Assembly: GCF_024181225.1 (NCBI RefSeq)
Contig: NZ_CP051198.1
Coordinates: 2,356,001 to 2,420,000 of the forward strand
Origin: Treponema sp. OMZ 787
GTDB taxonomy: Bacteria; Spirochaetota; Spirochaetia; Treponematales; Treponemataceae
Direction of reading: 5' to 3'
Length of the DNA stretch: 64,000 nt
How positions within the stretch are numbered: position 1 is the stretch's first letter; each line of letters starts with the position of its first letter. The position numbers and the translations under genes are program-made. Shown piece by piece: positions 45,160-53,852 of the stretch. The notes under the pieces were generated by a model that did not search any database, was not told where the DNA came from, and saw only the letters and a program-made list of their open reading frames with translations.

Positions 45160-46182
45160 CTATTCTCCTAACCTTATTCGAGGGTCAATCAGTGAAAGTA
45201 TAAGATCGCTCAGAATATTTCCAAGCAAACTTAATAAAGCAGTCATTACAAGAGAGCCCAAAACAATAGGATAATCTCTGTCAACAATTGCCCTAAAACC
45301 TAAAAGACCTATACCGTTGATATTGAATATTTTTTCGATAAGAAATGAGCCTGAAAAGAATACCGTAATTAAGCCGCCCAAACCTGCAGCGATAGGAATG
45401 ATACTGTTTCTAAATGCATGTTTCCACATAGCATCTTTAAAAGTTCTTCCTTTCGCAACAGCCGTCTTTATATAATCTGCAGCCATGTTTTCCATAAGGT
45501 TATTTTTCATGTACATGGTTGTAACGGCAAAAGACCCGATTGTATAGGCTATCATTGGCAAAAACATATGCCATACATTATCTGCAATTTTTTGGAAAAA
45601 GTTCATATCCATGTAATTTCGCGAAAACGCTCCTCCTGAAGGAAACCATGGTAATGTAAATGCAAATATCTGTAATAAGATTATAGCAACGATATAACTT
45701 GGAAGGGCATAACCGACAAATATAACAATTGACGTTACATTATCAAATGTACCTCTATGTTTTAAAGCTTTTTTTATTCCTAAAGGAATACATATCGCAT
45801 AAACTAAGACAACAGAGGTTATTCCAAACCGCAAGGAAATAGGAAATCGGCTCACTATCATCTCAAAAACAGGATCATTATATTTAGTGGAACGGCCTAA
45901 ATCTCCCCGAAGCAAATTTCCGGCCCATTCAGCATAAGCTATAGGCCAGGGCTTATCAAAGCCGTAAAAAGCTGCCAGTGCAGCCATGGCTTCTTCATTT
46001 AAAGGTTGAGAATCCTGCCTACTGGCAGCAGTATCTTTATTCTCATTTGCCATCATCCTCTGCATAATTGCCCTTTCAACGGGGCCGCCGGGAACAAACC
46101 TGGTTACAGCAAAGACTACCAAGGTTATACCTATAAAAGTAGGAATAATCAAAAGCAATCTTCGTACGAAATAGTTATTCAT
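45160..46182 (-). CDS. oppB: peptide ABC permease subunit, OppB/YejB-like
   Basis: A 340-residue inner-membrane permease with six helices. It opens MNNYFVRRLLLIIPTFIGITLVVFAVTRFVPGGP and carries the contact loop DYIKTAVAKGRTFKDAMWKHAFRNSIIPI. Residues about 37-70 form a polar insert with MANENKDTAASRQD before GFDKPWPIAYAEWAG. ATG 46182 follows GGAG by seven bases; the earlier in-frame ATG 46239 overlaps a TATAAT promoter element and was rejected. It is the first gene of the operon. Confidence 0.94.
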   Translation of the reverse strand: MNNYFVRRLLLIIPTFIGITLVVFAVTRFVPGGPVERAIMQRMMANENKDTAASRQDSQPLNEEAMAALAAFYGFDKPWPIAYAEWAGNLLRGDLGRSTKYNDPVFEMIVSRFPISLRFGITSVVLVYAICIPLGIKKALKHRGTFDNVTSIVIFVGYALPSYIVAIILLQIFAFTLPWFPSGGAFSRNYMDMNFFQKIADNVWHMFLPMIAYTIGSFAVTTMYMKNNLMENMAADYIKTAVAKGRTFKDAMWKHAFRNSIIPIAAGLGGLITVFFSGSFLIEKIFNINGIGLLGFRAIVDRDYPIVLGSLVMTALLSLLGNILSDLILSLIDPRIRLGE

Positions 46183-46230
46183 TATAAAGCTCCATAAAAC
46201 CAAGATACTAATATGACACAGCCTAGCCGA

Positions 46231-46259
46231 ATTATACATGCTTGATTATGTTAGTAAAA
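46231..46259 (-). promoter_or_regulatory. possible promoter of the peptide importer operon
   Basis: Minus strand TTTTAC (46259-46254), 17 bases, TATAAT (46236-46231), 48 bases before the oppB start. The -35 is weak. Confidence 0.45.
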
Positions 46260-46360
46260 GGAAAGGAGTGTTCATACTTAGACATACGTCAGTCTATCAT
46301 AATGAAAAAAAAAAGTCCATAGTTAAAGCAGCATTTTAACCTTGTATTTCTAACTGTTTC

Positions 46361-48133
46361 TTAATAAAAATCATCAATTTGATCAAGGCTGACAAATGTT
46401 CCTTTTTTACAGGTCAAGATATTACCGCAAGAACATTCGCCGCAAATGCCGACACCGCACATTGTGTTCATTTCAAGAGACATAAATATTTGATTTTTAC
46501 GCACGCCCATTTTTAAAAGGATTTCGGAAGCCCTTCTCATAAAAATCATTGGGCCTACAAGATAGGCCGAAAAAAATTCGGGTTTACCCATGCTTTCGGT
46601 TTTTCCTTCTATAGACAAGCCCGTATTCCCTTCAATATTGTCCTTTTGGAATTGATTAAGCACCCTGCCTACTACGCCCTTGTCTGCTACTTTTTTATAA
46701 GTACCGCATTCAATAAGAATTTTTTCGATACTGTTCGGCTCTTTTCTTTGAGTATCTTCAGAGGTTCCTACATAGGAAGAAACTGCCGTACCCTGCTTTT
46801 TTAGGCGTTTTGCCAAGGCGGGAAGAACGGCAATACCGGTTCCTCCTGCAATTAAAAGGGCATTTTCGCTTTTGGGAGGCCTTATTCCCTTGCCGTAAAG
46901 CCCACGCATATAGATTGTGTCTCCCTCTTTCAGCTCAAAAAGAGCCTCGGTAAAAGGGCCGCGTTTTTTTATGATAAGGCTGATAGGATCGGCTTCAGCA
47001 AGAGAAAAGGGTTTTTCGCCGACTCCGGGTATCCATAAAAAGACAAACTGCCCTGCTTCAAATTTACATTTTCCGTTTAAGGTGATGATTATAATATCTT
47101 CGCTTTCTTTTTCGATTTTTAAGATGGTCTTAGCTTCGTACTCCATGGCCTTATTTTTACGCAAAAATGAGGAAGTTTTATCGGTTTCTTTGCCCCGTAT
47201 GCAGTTTAGAGCATCGGAGGCTAAGGCCTTAAAAAAAGGTTTTAAATCGTCTTGTTCAAGCATACCGCAGGCAGAACCGATTCCGACTACATCGGCTCCG
47301 GCCTTTACAAGCTCGGCAGTCTGAGCCCCCGTCATAACGCCACCCATTCCGATTATGGGAATTTCATCTCCGACAGCCTTGCGTATTTCTCTAATACATT
47401 CAAGCGCCCTTGGGAAGACCCATGAGCCGCTCATCCCGCCCTTTCCGCCAAGCTTGTTTTGCAAGATGGGCTTTCCCGAATGGGGTTCGATATAAACCGT
47501 AGGGCCGACGGTGTTGATGGCCGTTATGCCGTCCGCTCCCGCCTCGATTACGGCGGCAGCTATTGCTCCTATATCCTCGACATTGGGGGTTAGTTTTACA
47601 AAAATAGGGACAGTACAATCAGGCAAAGCCTTTTTTAAGGCCCTTACGTATCCGCTAGCAATCGCAGGGTCGCAGCCTATGGAGGCTCCGAAACCGGCTG
47701 AAGCATGAGGGCAAGAAAAGTTAAGTTCAAAGGTGTCGGCTAATTCTTCAAATCCTTTGGCAAGTCTGATAAAATCTTCAGGATTTGAGGCCGAAAGGGA
47801 AACATTTAAAATTGCAGTAGACTTCCAAGAGGAGCGGAGTTCTTTAAGCTCTTTTACGGCTTGTTCCATTCCGCAGTTGCGCAAACCTACGGAATTGCCG
47901 AAGGAGCCTAATTCGGGCTCACAGAGTATAGGCTCCCTGTTTCCGGGGTTGGGCAGTACTTGAAAGCTCTTTGTGGTAACAAGGCCAAATCCCAGCTCGT
48001 CGGCACAGTACCTTATAAGGTGAGGCTTTGTAGATAAAACGCCCGAAACCGTAGCAAGCAGGGGCTCGGCCCTTCCCTCTCTCGCCGCCGTACCCGCATT
48101 TTTAATTTTTTGTATTATTTCGCCCTTTTTCAT
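46361..48133 (-). CDS. pyrD: dihydroorotate dehydrogenase fused to a PyrK-type electron-transfer subunit
   Basis: Residues about 1-325 are a class 1B dihydroorotate dehydrogenase: NFSCPHA with the catalytic Cys, VKLTPNVEDIGAIA, GGKGGMSG, GMGGVMTGAQTAEL. Residues about 345-590 are a ferredoxin-reductase-like PyrK: FAD region EKPFSLAEADP, NAD region LLIAGGTGIAVLPALAKRL and the 2Fe-2S cysteines in CGVGICGECSCGNILTC. In most bacteria these are two proteins forming a heterotetramer that sends electrons to NAD. Spacing to the last cysteine is shorter than in typical PyrK. GGGGGG precedes the ATG. Relatives act in dihydropyrimidine breakdown, so that reading is possible. Confidence 0.88.
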   Translation of the reverse strand: MKKGEIIQKIKNAGTAAREGRAEPLLATVSGVLSTKPHLIRYCADELGFGLVTTKSFQVLPNPGNREPILCEPELGSFGNSVGLRNCGMEQAVKELKELRSSWKSTAILNVSLSASNPEDFIRLAKGFEELADTFELNFSCPHASAGFGASIGCDPAIASGYVRALKKALPDCTVPIFVKLTPNVEDIGAIAAAVIEAGADGITAINTVGPTVYIEPHSGKPILQNKLGGKGGMSGSWVFPRALECIREIRKAVGDEIPIIGMGGVMTGAQTAELVKAGADVVGIGSACGMLEQDDLKPFFKALASDALNCIRGKETDKTSSFLRKNKAMEYEAKTILKIEKESEDIIIITLNGKCKFEAGQFVFLWIPGVGEKPFSLAEADPISLIIKKRGPFTEALFELKEGDTIYMRGLYGKGIRPPKSENALLIAGGTGIAVLPALAKRLKKQGTAVSSYVGTSEDTQRKEPNSIEKILIECGTYKKVADKGVVGRVLNQFQKDNIEGNTGLSIEGKTESMGKPEFFSAYLVGPMIFMRRASEILLKMGVRKNQIFMSLEMNTMCGVGICGECSCGNILTCKKGTFVSLDQIDDFY

Positions 48134-48153
48134 TGCACCCCCCTTTAATTTTA

Positions 48154-49119
48154 CTATCTATGAATCTTCATATAAAAGATAAGACCTACCTGATAAAAGC
48201 GGACTTGAGTTTTTTTATCGGTATCGAGGACCCTTGTTTGGTAAAAATCATACTTGGTTCCGCTTTTATAAACCGGATAAGTATACCATTGGGCTAAAAG
48301 CATTATATTATAGTCCTTTTTAATGTTAAAATTAATAATCGGGCCGAAGGTTGTAAGAAGCAGATCTTCACCCCATTTTTTACTGTCACGGCCTTCAGGC
48401 GGAGTAAACAGTTTTTTTTCTACATCTATTTTCATTCCGATTAAATCTAAAAATAAAGGCATTTGATAGCCTATTACGTAAGAACTCATGTATCTCCATC
48501 CGTTACGGTTTTCCCCTGAATCCGCTTGATAAAGCCACGAAGTTTCAGGCTTAACCCCTGTCATGGCCTTGTAAAGAGCATATTGATCCGTTTTAAAGAC
48601 CACATGGCTCCAATCATGGGGTATGACGGCCCCAAGGTCAAACTGAAAGGCCCCACCCAATGCAAATGAATATACAGCCTTACTAAAATTCAATGGAACA
48701 AGGTTTTGCTTTCCGCCCTTATTTTCATTGACGGCAAGTCCAAGTAAGTCTTCTTGAAGTTTAAGTTTCCAGCCTGAACCTATTTTTGATTCCGCATATA
48801 ATTCCAAAAAGGCCAGAGGAGTCCAAGTAATGTTAAATTTACCCTCAAATGTAATCGGTGTAATTTCCGCTCCGATTTTAAAATCAATATTGTTATCCTT
48901 CATTAAAGGATTATCAAACTGCATAAACGGAATTTTAAAACTTTGAGTTACCCCTGCCAAGGCTTGAATCGGATATGTAACAATGGCATTTATCGTTGTA
49001 GTATATGCAACCTTCTTTTTGCTTTGCTCTGATGTGGTCTGTTCATCGTTTTTTTCTTGAGAAATCAAAGGTAAAAAGAAAGATAAACACAACAATGCAC
49101 TAATAAAAAGCTTTTTCAT
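48154..49119 (-). CDS. exported, probably outer-membrane, protein of unknown function
   Basis: The 321-residue protein has a signal peptide (MKKLFISALLCLSFFLPLISQ, cleavage near 21) and then alternating amphipathic strands (FEGKFNITWTPLAFLELYAESKIGSGWKLKL, NIMLLAQWYTYPVY, VRFYQVGLIFYMKIHR) typical of a beta-barrel. I do not recognise the family. AGGAGATT precedes the ATG. The gene follows a promoter at 49171-49199, whose start region carries the GTTTATATAAAC palindrome, and ends 20 bases before the pyrimidine fusion gene. Confidence 0.75.
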   Translation of the reverse strand: MKKLFISALLCLSFFLPLISQEKNDEQTTSEQSKKKVAYTTTINAIVTYPIQALAGVTQSFKIPFMQFDNPLMKDNNIDFKIGAEITPITFEGKFNITWTPLAFLELYAESKIGSGWKLKLQEDLLGLAVNENKGGKQNLVPLNFSKAVYSFALGGAFQFDLGAVIPHDWSHVVFKTDQYALYKAMTGVKPETSWLYQADSGENRNGWRYMSSYVIGYQMPLFLDLIGMKIDVEKKLFTPPEGRDSKKWGEDLLLTTFGPIINFNIKKDYNIMLLAQWYTYPVYKSGTKYDFYQTRVLDTDKKTQVRFYQVGLIFYMKIHR

Positions 49120-49150
49120 AAATTAATCTCCTAAGTTTTTGATATGATTC

Positions 49151-49162
49151 GTTTATATAAAC
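49151..49162. promoter_or_regulatory. second GTTTATATAAAC palindrome, at the predicted transcription start
   Basis: A perfect 12-bp palindrome covering roughly +2 to +13 of the promoter at 49171-49199. The same core is at 34823-34834. Confidence 0.5.
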
Positions 49163-49170
49163 TTGCACTA

Positions 49171-49199
49171 ATTCTATCATATTAGAAAAGAGCGGTCAA
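49171..49199 (-). promoter_or_regulatory. promoter of the exported-protein gene
   Basis: Minus strand TTGACC (49199-49194), 17 bases, TAGAAT (49176-49171). Confidence 0.75.
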
Positions 49200-49224
49200 G
49201 ATATTTTATAAAGACTTTTATTGC

Positions 49225-49252
49225 TTGACAGAATCGGAATTTACCATATAAT
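49225..49252 (+). promoter_or_regulatory. promoter of asnS, near-leaderless
   Basis: TTGACA, 16 bases, TATAAT. Ten bases lie between the -10 box and the asnS ATG, so the leader should be about three bases. No ribosome site is present. Confidence 0.8.
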
Positions 49253-49262
49253 ATACTCTATT

Positions 49263-50684
49263 ATGATACATTTAATTAAAGATATTTTAACCTCAGAACC
49301 AAAAGGCCAAGCTATCGATGTTTACGGCTGGGTTCGCACAAAGCGGGAAACCAAGAATTTGGTTTTTATCGAGATCAACGACGGCTCTTGTTTTGCCTCC
49401 ATTCAGGCAGCATTTGACAGAGACAACGGACTCGATAATAATACGGAAGCTCTCTTAAAGAAAGCCGGCACCGGAGTTTCGGTAAAGGTTTCAGGTAATC
49501 TTGTTCCCTCACCGGCTGCGGGACAGAGTGTTGAGCTTCAGGCTAATAATATCCATATTTTCGGTGATGCCGATCAGGAAAAATATCCTTTACAAAAGAA
49601 ACATCATACCATGGAATTTTTACGGGAGAAAGCTCATTTAAGAGCCCGCACAAATACCTTCGGGGCAGTCGCCCGTATGAGAAGCCAGATGGCCTATGCA
49701 ATTCACACCTTTTTTCAGGAAAGAGGTTTTCAATATGTGCATACGCCCATTATTACAGGCTCGGATTGCGAGGGTGCAGGCGAAATGTTTCATGTTACCA
49801 CCTTCGATATAGAAGAAACGGTAAAAAAAGCTCTAAAAGAGAAAAAAGATCCCGATTCCTTTAAAATAGATTATTCTCAAGACTTTTTCGGCAAGCAGAC
49901 TAACCTGACCGTTTCGGGACAGTTGGAGGGGGAAACCTATGCGACGGCCCTTTCGCGCATTTACACATTCGGCCCGACCTTTAGGGCAGAAAACTCGAAC
50001 ACAAGCCGCCACCTTGCAGAGTTCTGGATGGTAGAGCCTGAAATGTCCTTCTTTACGATAAAGGAGAACATGGAGTTGGCGGAAGACTTTATCGTCTACC
50101 TTTTAAAATGGGCCTTGGAAAAGTGCAGGGAGGATTTGGAATTTTTTGATTCGAGAATCAAAAAAGGGCTTATCGAAATGCTTAAAAATGTCGTAAACAC
50201 GCCTTTCACCCGTCTTACCTATACCGAAGCTATAGCAGAACTTGAAAAGCATGCTGACCGCTTTGAGTTTAAACCCTACTGGGGCTGCGATCTCCAAAGC
50301 GAACATGAAAGGTTTTTAACCGAAGAAGTATATAAGGGACCCGTAATCGTTACCGACTATCCCAAGGAGATTAAGTCCTTTTATATGAAGTTAAACGAGG
50401 ACGGAAAAACGGTAAGAGGCATGGATGTGCTTGTTCCGGGCTTGGGCGAAATCATCGGGGGCTCCGAAAGGGAAGAAAACCTCGATATTTTGCAAGGCAG
50501 AATTAAGGAACTGGGATTGAGAGAAGAAGACTATTGGTGGTACCTTGATCTCCGCCGATACGGAACCGTTCCTCATTCGGGATTCGGCCTCGGCTTTGAA
50601 AGGCTCCTCCTCTATGTTACGGGTATGGGAAACATAAGGGACGTTATCCCCTTCCCCCGAGCACCGAAATTGGCAGAGTTTTAA
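49263..50684 (+). CDS. asnS: asparaginyl-tRNA synthetase
   Basis: A 473-residue class IIb synthetase that charges tRNA-Asn. It has the OB-fold anticodon domain ([24 protein letters not shown]), motif 2 [24 protein letters not shown] and motif 3 [16 protein letters not shown] use ATG 49263; the in-frame codons upstream lie inside the promoter. With no ribosome site and almost no leader, the mRNA is probably leaderless. The cognate tRNA gene is at 37151. A D,D-carboxypeptidase gene follows after 27 bases. Confidence 0.97.
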   Translation: MIHLIKDILTSEPKGQAIDVYGWVRTKRETKNLVFIEINDGSCFASIQAAFDRDNGLDNNTEALLKKAGTGVSVKVSGNLVPSPAAGQSVELQANNIHIFGDADQEKYPLQKKHHTMEFLREKAHLRARTNTFGAVARMRSQMAYAIHTFFQERGFQYVHTPIITGSDCEGAGEMFHVTTFDIEETVKKALKEKKDPDSFKIDYSQDFFGKQTNLTVSGQLEGETYATALSRIYTFGPTFRAENSNTSRHLAEFWMVEPEMSFFTIKENMELAEDFIVYLLKWALEKCREDLEFFDSRIKKGLIEMLKNVVNTPFTRLTYTEAIAELEKHADRFEFKPYWGCDLQSEHERFLTEEVYKGPVIVTDYPKEIKSFYMKLNEDGKTVRGMDVLVPGLGEIIGGSEREENLDILQGRIKELGLREEDYWWYLDLRRYGTVPHSGFGLGFERLLLYVTGMGNIRDVIPFPRAPKLAEF

Positions 50685-50711
50685 TTATTTTAATACAAAT
50701 TAAGCTTTAAA

Positions 50712-52145
50712 ATGAAGCACAGCTCAAAAAGAATTTTAAAATGTATTTTTATCCTCTTTGCGGCTGTGCTTTTTTGTGTTTTAAGCTTTGCAGGTTTCGT
50801 TTTTTTTCATGTTTCCGAATTAAAAAAGGCCGGGCCTCTTCAAGTTTCTTCCGAACAGGTTGAAAAAGCTCTTGGGGCTTTTTATAAGGAACGCAAATTC
50901 AATGCCGACTTTCCGCCCCTTAATTCCATCGAAAATTTCTTACCCGTTCAAGACCGGCCTTCTGCAGCTGCGGTAAAATCGGCCGATATTGAATTGCCTC
51001 AAATCGATGCCGAATCCTACATTCTTATTCATGCAAAAACGGGAACAATTTTGACGGAACACAATGCAGATAAACAAATTCCTCCTGCCTCCCTTACAAA
51101 GCTGGTAACGATTTATACCATGCTTCAAAATCCCGAATTTAAAAATTTGGGAAAAAAAGTTATTCCTCCGAAAGAGGCCTGGGCCGTTTTTTTACCGCGA
51201 GGGGCTGCATGGATGGGCTTGGGAGAAAATCAAACTTTAAGCATCGAAGAGCTTATAAGAGGAATGGCTGTTTGCTCAGGAAATGATGCAGCCCTTGCAG
51301 CAGCCCTCCTCACGGAAGGAAGCCTTGAAAAATTTACGCTTAAAATGAACGAAGCCGTAAAAAAGATAGGACTAAACTCTACATACTTTGAGGACTCTTC
51401 GGGTTTGAGCGAAAAAAATCAAACCACTGCCAAGGACTTTGCCCTATTTTCTCTTCATTATTTAAAACGCTATCCCGAAAACCTAAAAAAATTCCATTCG
51501 GTAAATGAGATAAGCTATCCCCAAGAACACAACATCCTTATCAAAAAAAATTCCTCAGGCTTAAAACAGTTTCAAATTACAAAGCCTGCTACCAATACTC
51601 TTTTAAAAAAACTGGAAGGCTGTGACGGCTTAAAAACAGGCTTTATTTACGAGTCGGGTTTTAATATTTCGCTTACAGCTCAAAAAAACGGTGAGCGTTT
51701 TATTGCGGTTATCTTGGGCGGCCATTGGAAAAACTTAAAAGAAGGAATCTCCACAAGAGAGCAAAATTCGATTAAGCTTATGAACTTTGCATTCGATAAT
51801 TTTACAAGCTTCGATATAAGGGAACACAGCAAAATCGAAAAAACCGTAAAGGTACTTGGCTCAAACCTAAGCGTAAAAACTTCTGCAATTATTCCCATCC
51901 CTGCAAATTTGGATTTTTCGCAAGACTATATCACCGTGTTAAAAAAGGATGAAAGGCATATAGAAAGAGTTATCAATTTACCCGCAACAATAAAAGCACC
52001 GCTTCCTGCAGGCAGGCAAATCGGTTCTATAGAATACCGTATAAAAGATTCGGAGCTTGTACTAAAAACCATCCCCCTTATCTGCCCGATAGACATAAAA
52101 GAAGGTTCTGCTTTTAGAAAATTTATCGACGGTTTTTTTAGATAA
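50712..52145 (+). CDS. dacA: D-alanyl-D-alanine carboxypeptidase (S11 family)
   Basis: The 477-residue protein trims the last D-Ala from peptidoglycan stems in the periplasm. It has an N-terminal membrane segment or uncleaved signal (about 10-32), a linker, and the three active-site motifs SLTK (about 126), SGN (about 190) and KTG (about 307). A C-terminal beta domain and final amphipathic end (SAFRKFIDGFF) fit membrane attachment. No ribosome site is obvious before the ATG. It lies between asnS and radC and may be read with them. Confidence 0.93.
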   Translation: MKHSSKRILKCIFILFAAVLFCVLSFAGFVFFHVSELKKAGPLQVSSEQVEKALGAFYKERKFNADFPPLNSIENFLPVQDRPSAAAVKSADIELPQIDAESYILIHAKTGTILTEHNADKQIPPASLTKLVTIYTMLQNPEFKNLGKKVIPPKEAWAVFLPRGAAWMGLGENQTLSIEELIRGMAVCSGNDAALAAALLTEGSLEKFTLKMNEAVKKIGLNSTYFEDSSGLSEKNQTTAKDFALFSLHYLKRYPENLKKFHSVNEISYPQEHNILIKKNSSGLKQFQITKPATNTLLKKLEGCDGLKTGFIYESGFNISLTAQKNGERFIAVILGGHWKNLKEGISTREQNSIKLMNFAFDNFTSFDIREHSKIEKTVKVLGSNLSVKTSAIIPIPANLDFSQDYITVLKKDERHIERVINLPATIKAPLPAGRQIGSIEYRIKDSELVLKTIPLICPIDIKEGSAFRKFIDGFFR

Positions 52146-52195
52146 TTTTTGTAAAAGAATAGTAAATATTTCAAATAATACATACAACATAATTG

Positions 52196-52873
52196 ATGAT
52201 AGGCTATAAAAATTTATCCGCTATGGAAAAACCCGATATGAGGGAAAGGCTTTTGGAGTACGGGCCTCAGAATTTAAGCGACTCTGATTTGGTGGCCATT
52301 CTTTTACGCACAGGCATTAAGGATAAACCCGTAAAAGAATTGGCCGAGGACATTATTCTCCACATCGACAGGGCAAGGCCCGAAAAAATTGAAGGCTATC
52401 TGCGTTCTATCCGTGGGATGGGAGATTCAAAGATTTCAACTGTTCTTGCTGCCATGGAATTGGGAAGGAGGTATTACGACAACAAGAACCGCACGATTTC
52501 GCACCCGACCGATGTTGTGCCTATCTTGCAGCACTACGCAGACCGTGATAGGGAACACTTTATCTGCGTTTCCTTAAACGGAGCAAACGAAATTATTGCA
52601 ACCCGTGTTGTAAGTGTTGGTACAATCAACAGAACAATTGTGCATCCTCGTGAAGTTTATTCAGATCCGCTAAAGGACAGGGCAGCTTCAATAATTGCAG
52701 CCCATAATCATCCTTCGGGAAATTTGGAACCCTCAAATGAGGATATAGAATTGACACGCCGCATATACGAGGCAGGAAAAATTTTGGGCATCAAGCTTTT
52801 GGATCACATAATCTTGGTGCCCAACGGCAATTTTTTCAGCTTTGTGCAAAGCGGCACAAGGTTTGACATTTAA
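52196..52873 (+). CDS. radC: RadC-family JAB1/MPN-domain protein
   Basis: A 225-residue member of a widespread family whose role is unclear (once wrongly linked to repair). It has the N-terminal helix-hairpin-helix part (ERLLEYGPQNLSDSDLVAILLRTG, IRGMGDSKI) and the C-terminal metal-binding motif AAHNHPSGNLEPSNED. The frame could begin at TTG 52193, but ATG 52196 is more likely; no ribosome site is clear. It is convergent with comF, two bases between stops. Confidence 0.93.
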   Translation: MIGYKNLSAMEKPDMRERLLEYGPQNLSDSDLVAILLRTGIKDKPVKELAEDIILHIDRARPEKIEGYLRSIRGMGDSKISTVLAAMELGRRYYDNKNRTISHPTDVVPILQHYADRDREHFICVSLNGANEIIATRVVSVGTINRTIVHPREVYSDPLKDRAASIIAAHNHPSGNLEPSNEDIELTRRIYEAGKILGIKLLDHIILVPNGNFFSFVQSGTRFDI

Positions 52874-52875
52874 CT

Positions 52876-53742
52876 CTAATCGAAAAAGAGGCAGAGGCCG
52901 ATTACTTCTTTGCAGCCGGCCTCTTTTAAGGCCGCAGCACAAAAGTTAAGGGTTGCTCCCGTGGTCATAACATCGTCCAAGATGATGAGCTTTTCGGGCA
53001 AGGCGGTTTTTAAATCCTTCGATTTTAAAAAACGCCTTTTTTGTTTGAGCAAAATTTTCCCTTTTAAATTGCCGGCTCTCTTTTCACGGGAAAGACTTTT
53101 TTGGGAAGCCCCGTCCTTCCGCTTTAAGCAGCGGAGAATAGGAAAATTATACAAATGCTCCAAACAGACAGAGAGATCTTCTATTTGATCCCAACCCTTG
53201 TTTTTAATCTTTTTAGGACGGGGCGGAACCGGCACCATAGGAATGTTTTGAAGCTCAAGACTCCCTTCAATAAAGGCAGCAAGGGCAGAAGCATAAATTT
53301 CTGCAAAGCCTCTCATGTTTTGATTTTTCCACAAGCGTAAAAGCTCGCCGCCCCTGCCCTTGTAAGGATAGAGGGTGTAAACCCTTTTTACAAAATCGGA
53401 TTGAAGAGAAAGCAGCTTTGCACTACCCTCTTTTTTTTCAGTTTCTTGCTCATTCGTTTTTTCTCCTGCCCCTTCTTCATTTTTTTCCCGTAATTTAGCC
53501 CTGCAATTTGTGCAAAGCTCCTTTTCGGAAATTAAAATTTTTCCGCAGGACGAACAAAACTTTTCCGGGTGTTTAAGCCGGAACAAAACAGGCTCGGTAA
53601 TTTCTTTTTGCAAACACTTAACGCAAAGCGGAATACCCGTTCCCGTTTCTTCCCCGCAAAACACACAAACCTGAGGACAAATTATCCTGGCATAAATATT
53701 CCGCAAGCAGATCAATGCCCTTAATTTAAATCTTTTTATCAT
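52876..53742 (-). CDS. comF: ComF-family phosphoribosyltransferase-like protein
   Basis: The 288-residue protein has two N-terminal zinc-finger-like CxxC pairs (CVFCGEE...LCVKC; FCSSCGK...LCTNC) and a C-terminal phosphoribosyltransferase fold with LIILDDVMTTGATL. ComF takes part in DNA uptake in competent bacteria. About 35 Lys/Glu-rich residues (KNEEGAGEKTNEQETEKKEG) are inserted between the two zinc-type pairs and the enzyme fold, longer than usual. GAGAGG precedes the ATG. It stands alone. Confidence 0.9.
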   Translation of the reverse strand: MIKRFKLRALICLRNIYARIICPQVCVFCGEETGTGIPLCVKCLQKEITEPVLFRLKHPEKFCSSCGKILISEKELCTNCRAKLREKNEEGAGEKTNEQETEKKEGSAKLLSLQSDFVKRVYTLYPYKGRGGELLRLWKNQNMRGFAEIYASALAAFIEGSLELQNIPMVPVPPRPKKIKNKGWDQIEDLSVCLEHLYNFPILRCLKRKDGASQKSLSREKRAGNLKGKILLKQKRRFLKSKDLKTALPEKLIILDDVMTTGATLNFCAAALKEAGCKEVIGLCLFFD

Positions 53743-53852
53743 AGATAATACCTCTCTTTCCTATAAGTATTATCTTAATTTTACGAGTCTTTTAGTATAT
53801 TTTAAAAATTCTTAAAAAAAATTAAATGTAATGTTTAATTTTTACGGAATGT

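Noticed and set aside
46182-46239. Upstream in-frame ATG as the start of the OppB-like protein
   Set aside because: That ATG abuts a TATAAT element and lacks a ribosome site, while ATG 46182 has GGAG at the right distance and begins with the normal family N-terminus.
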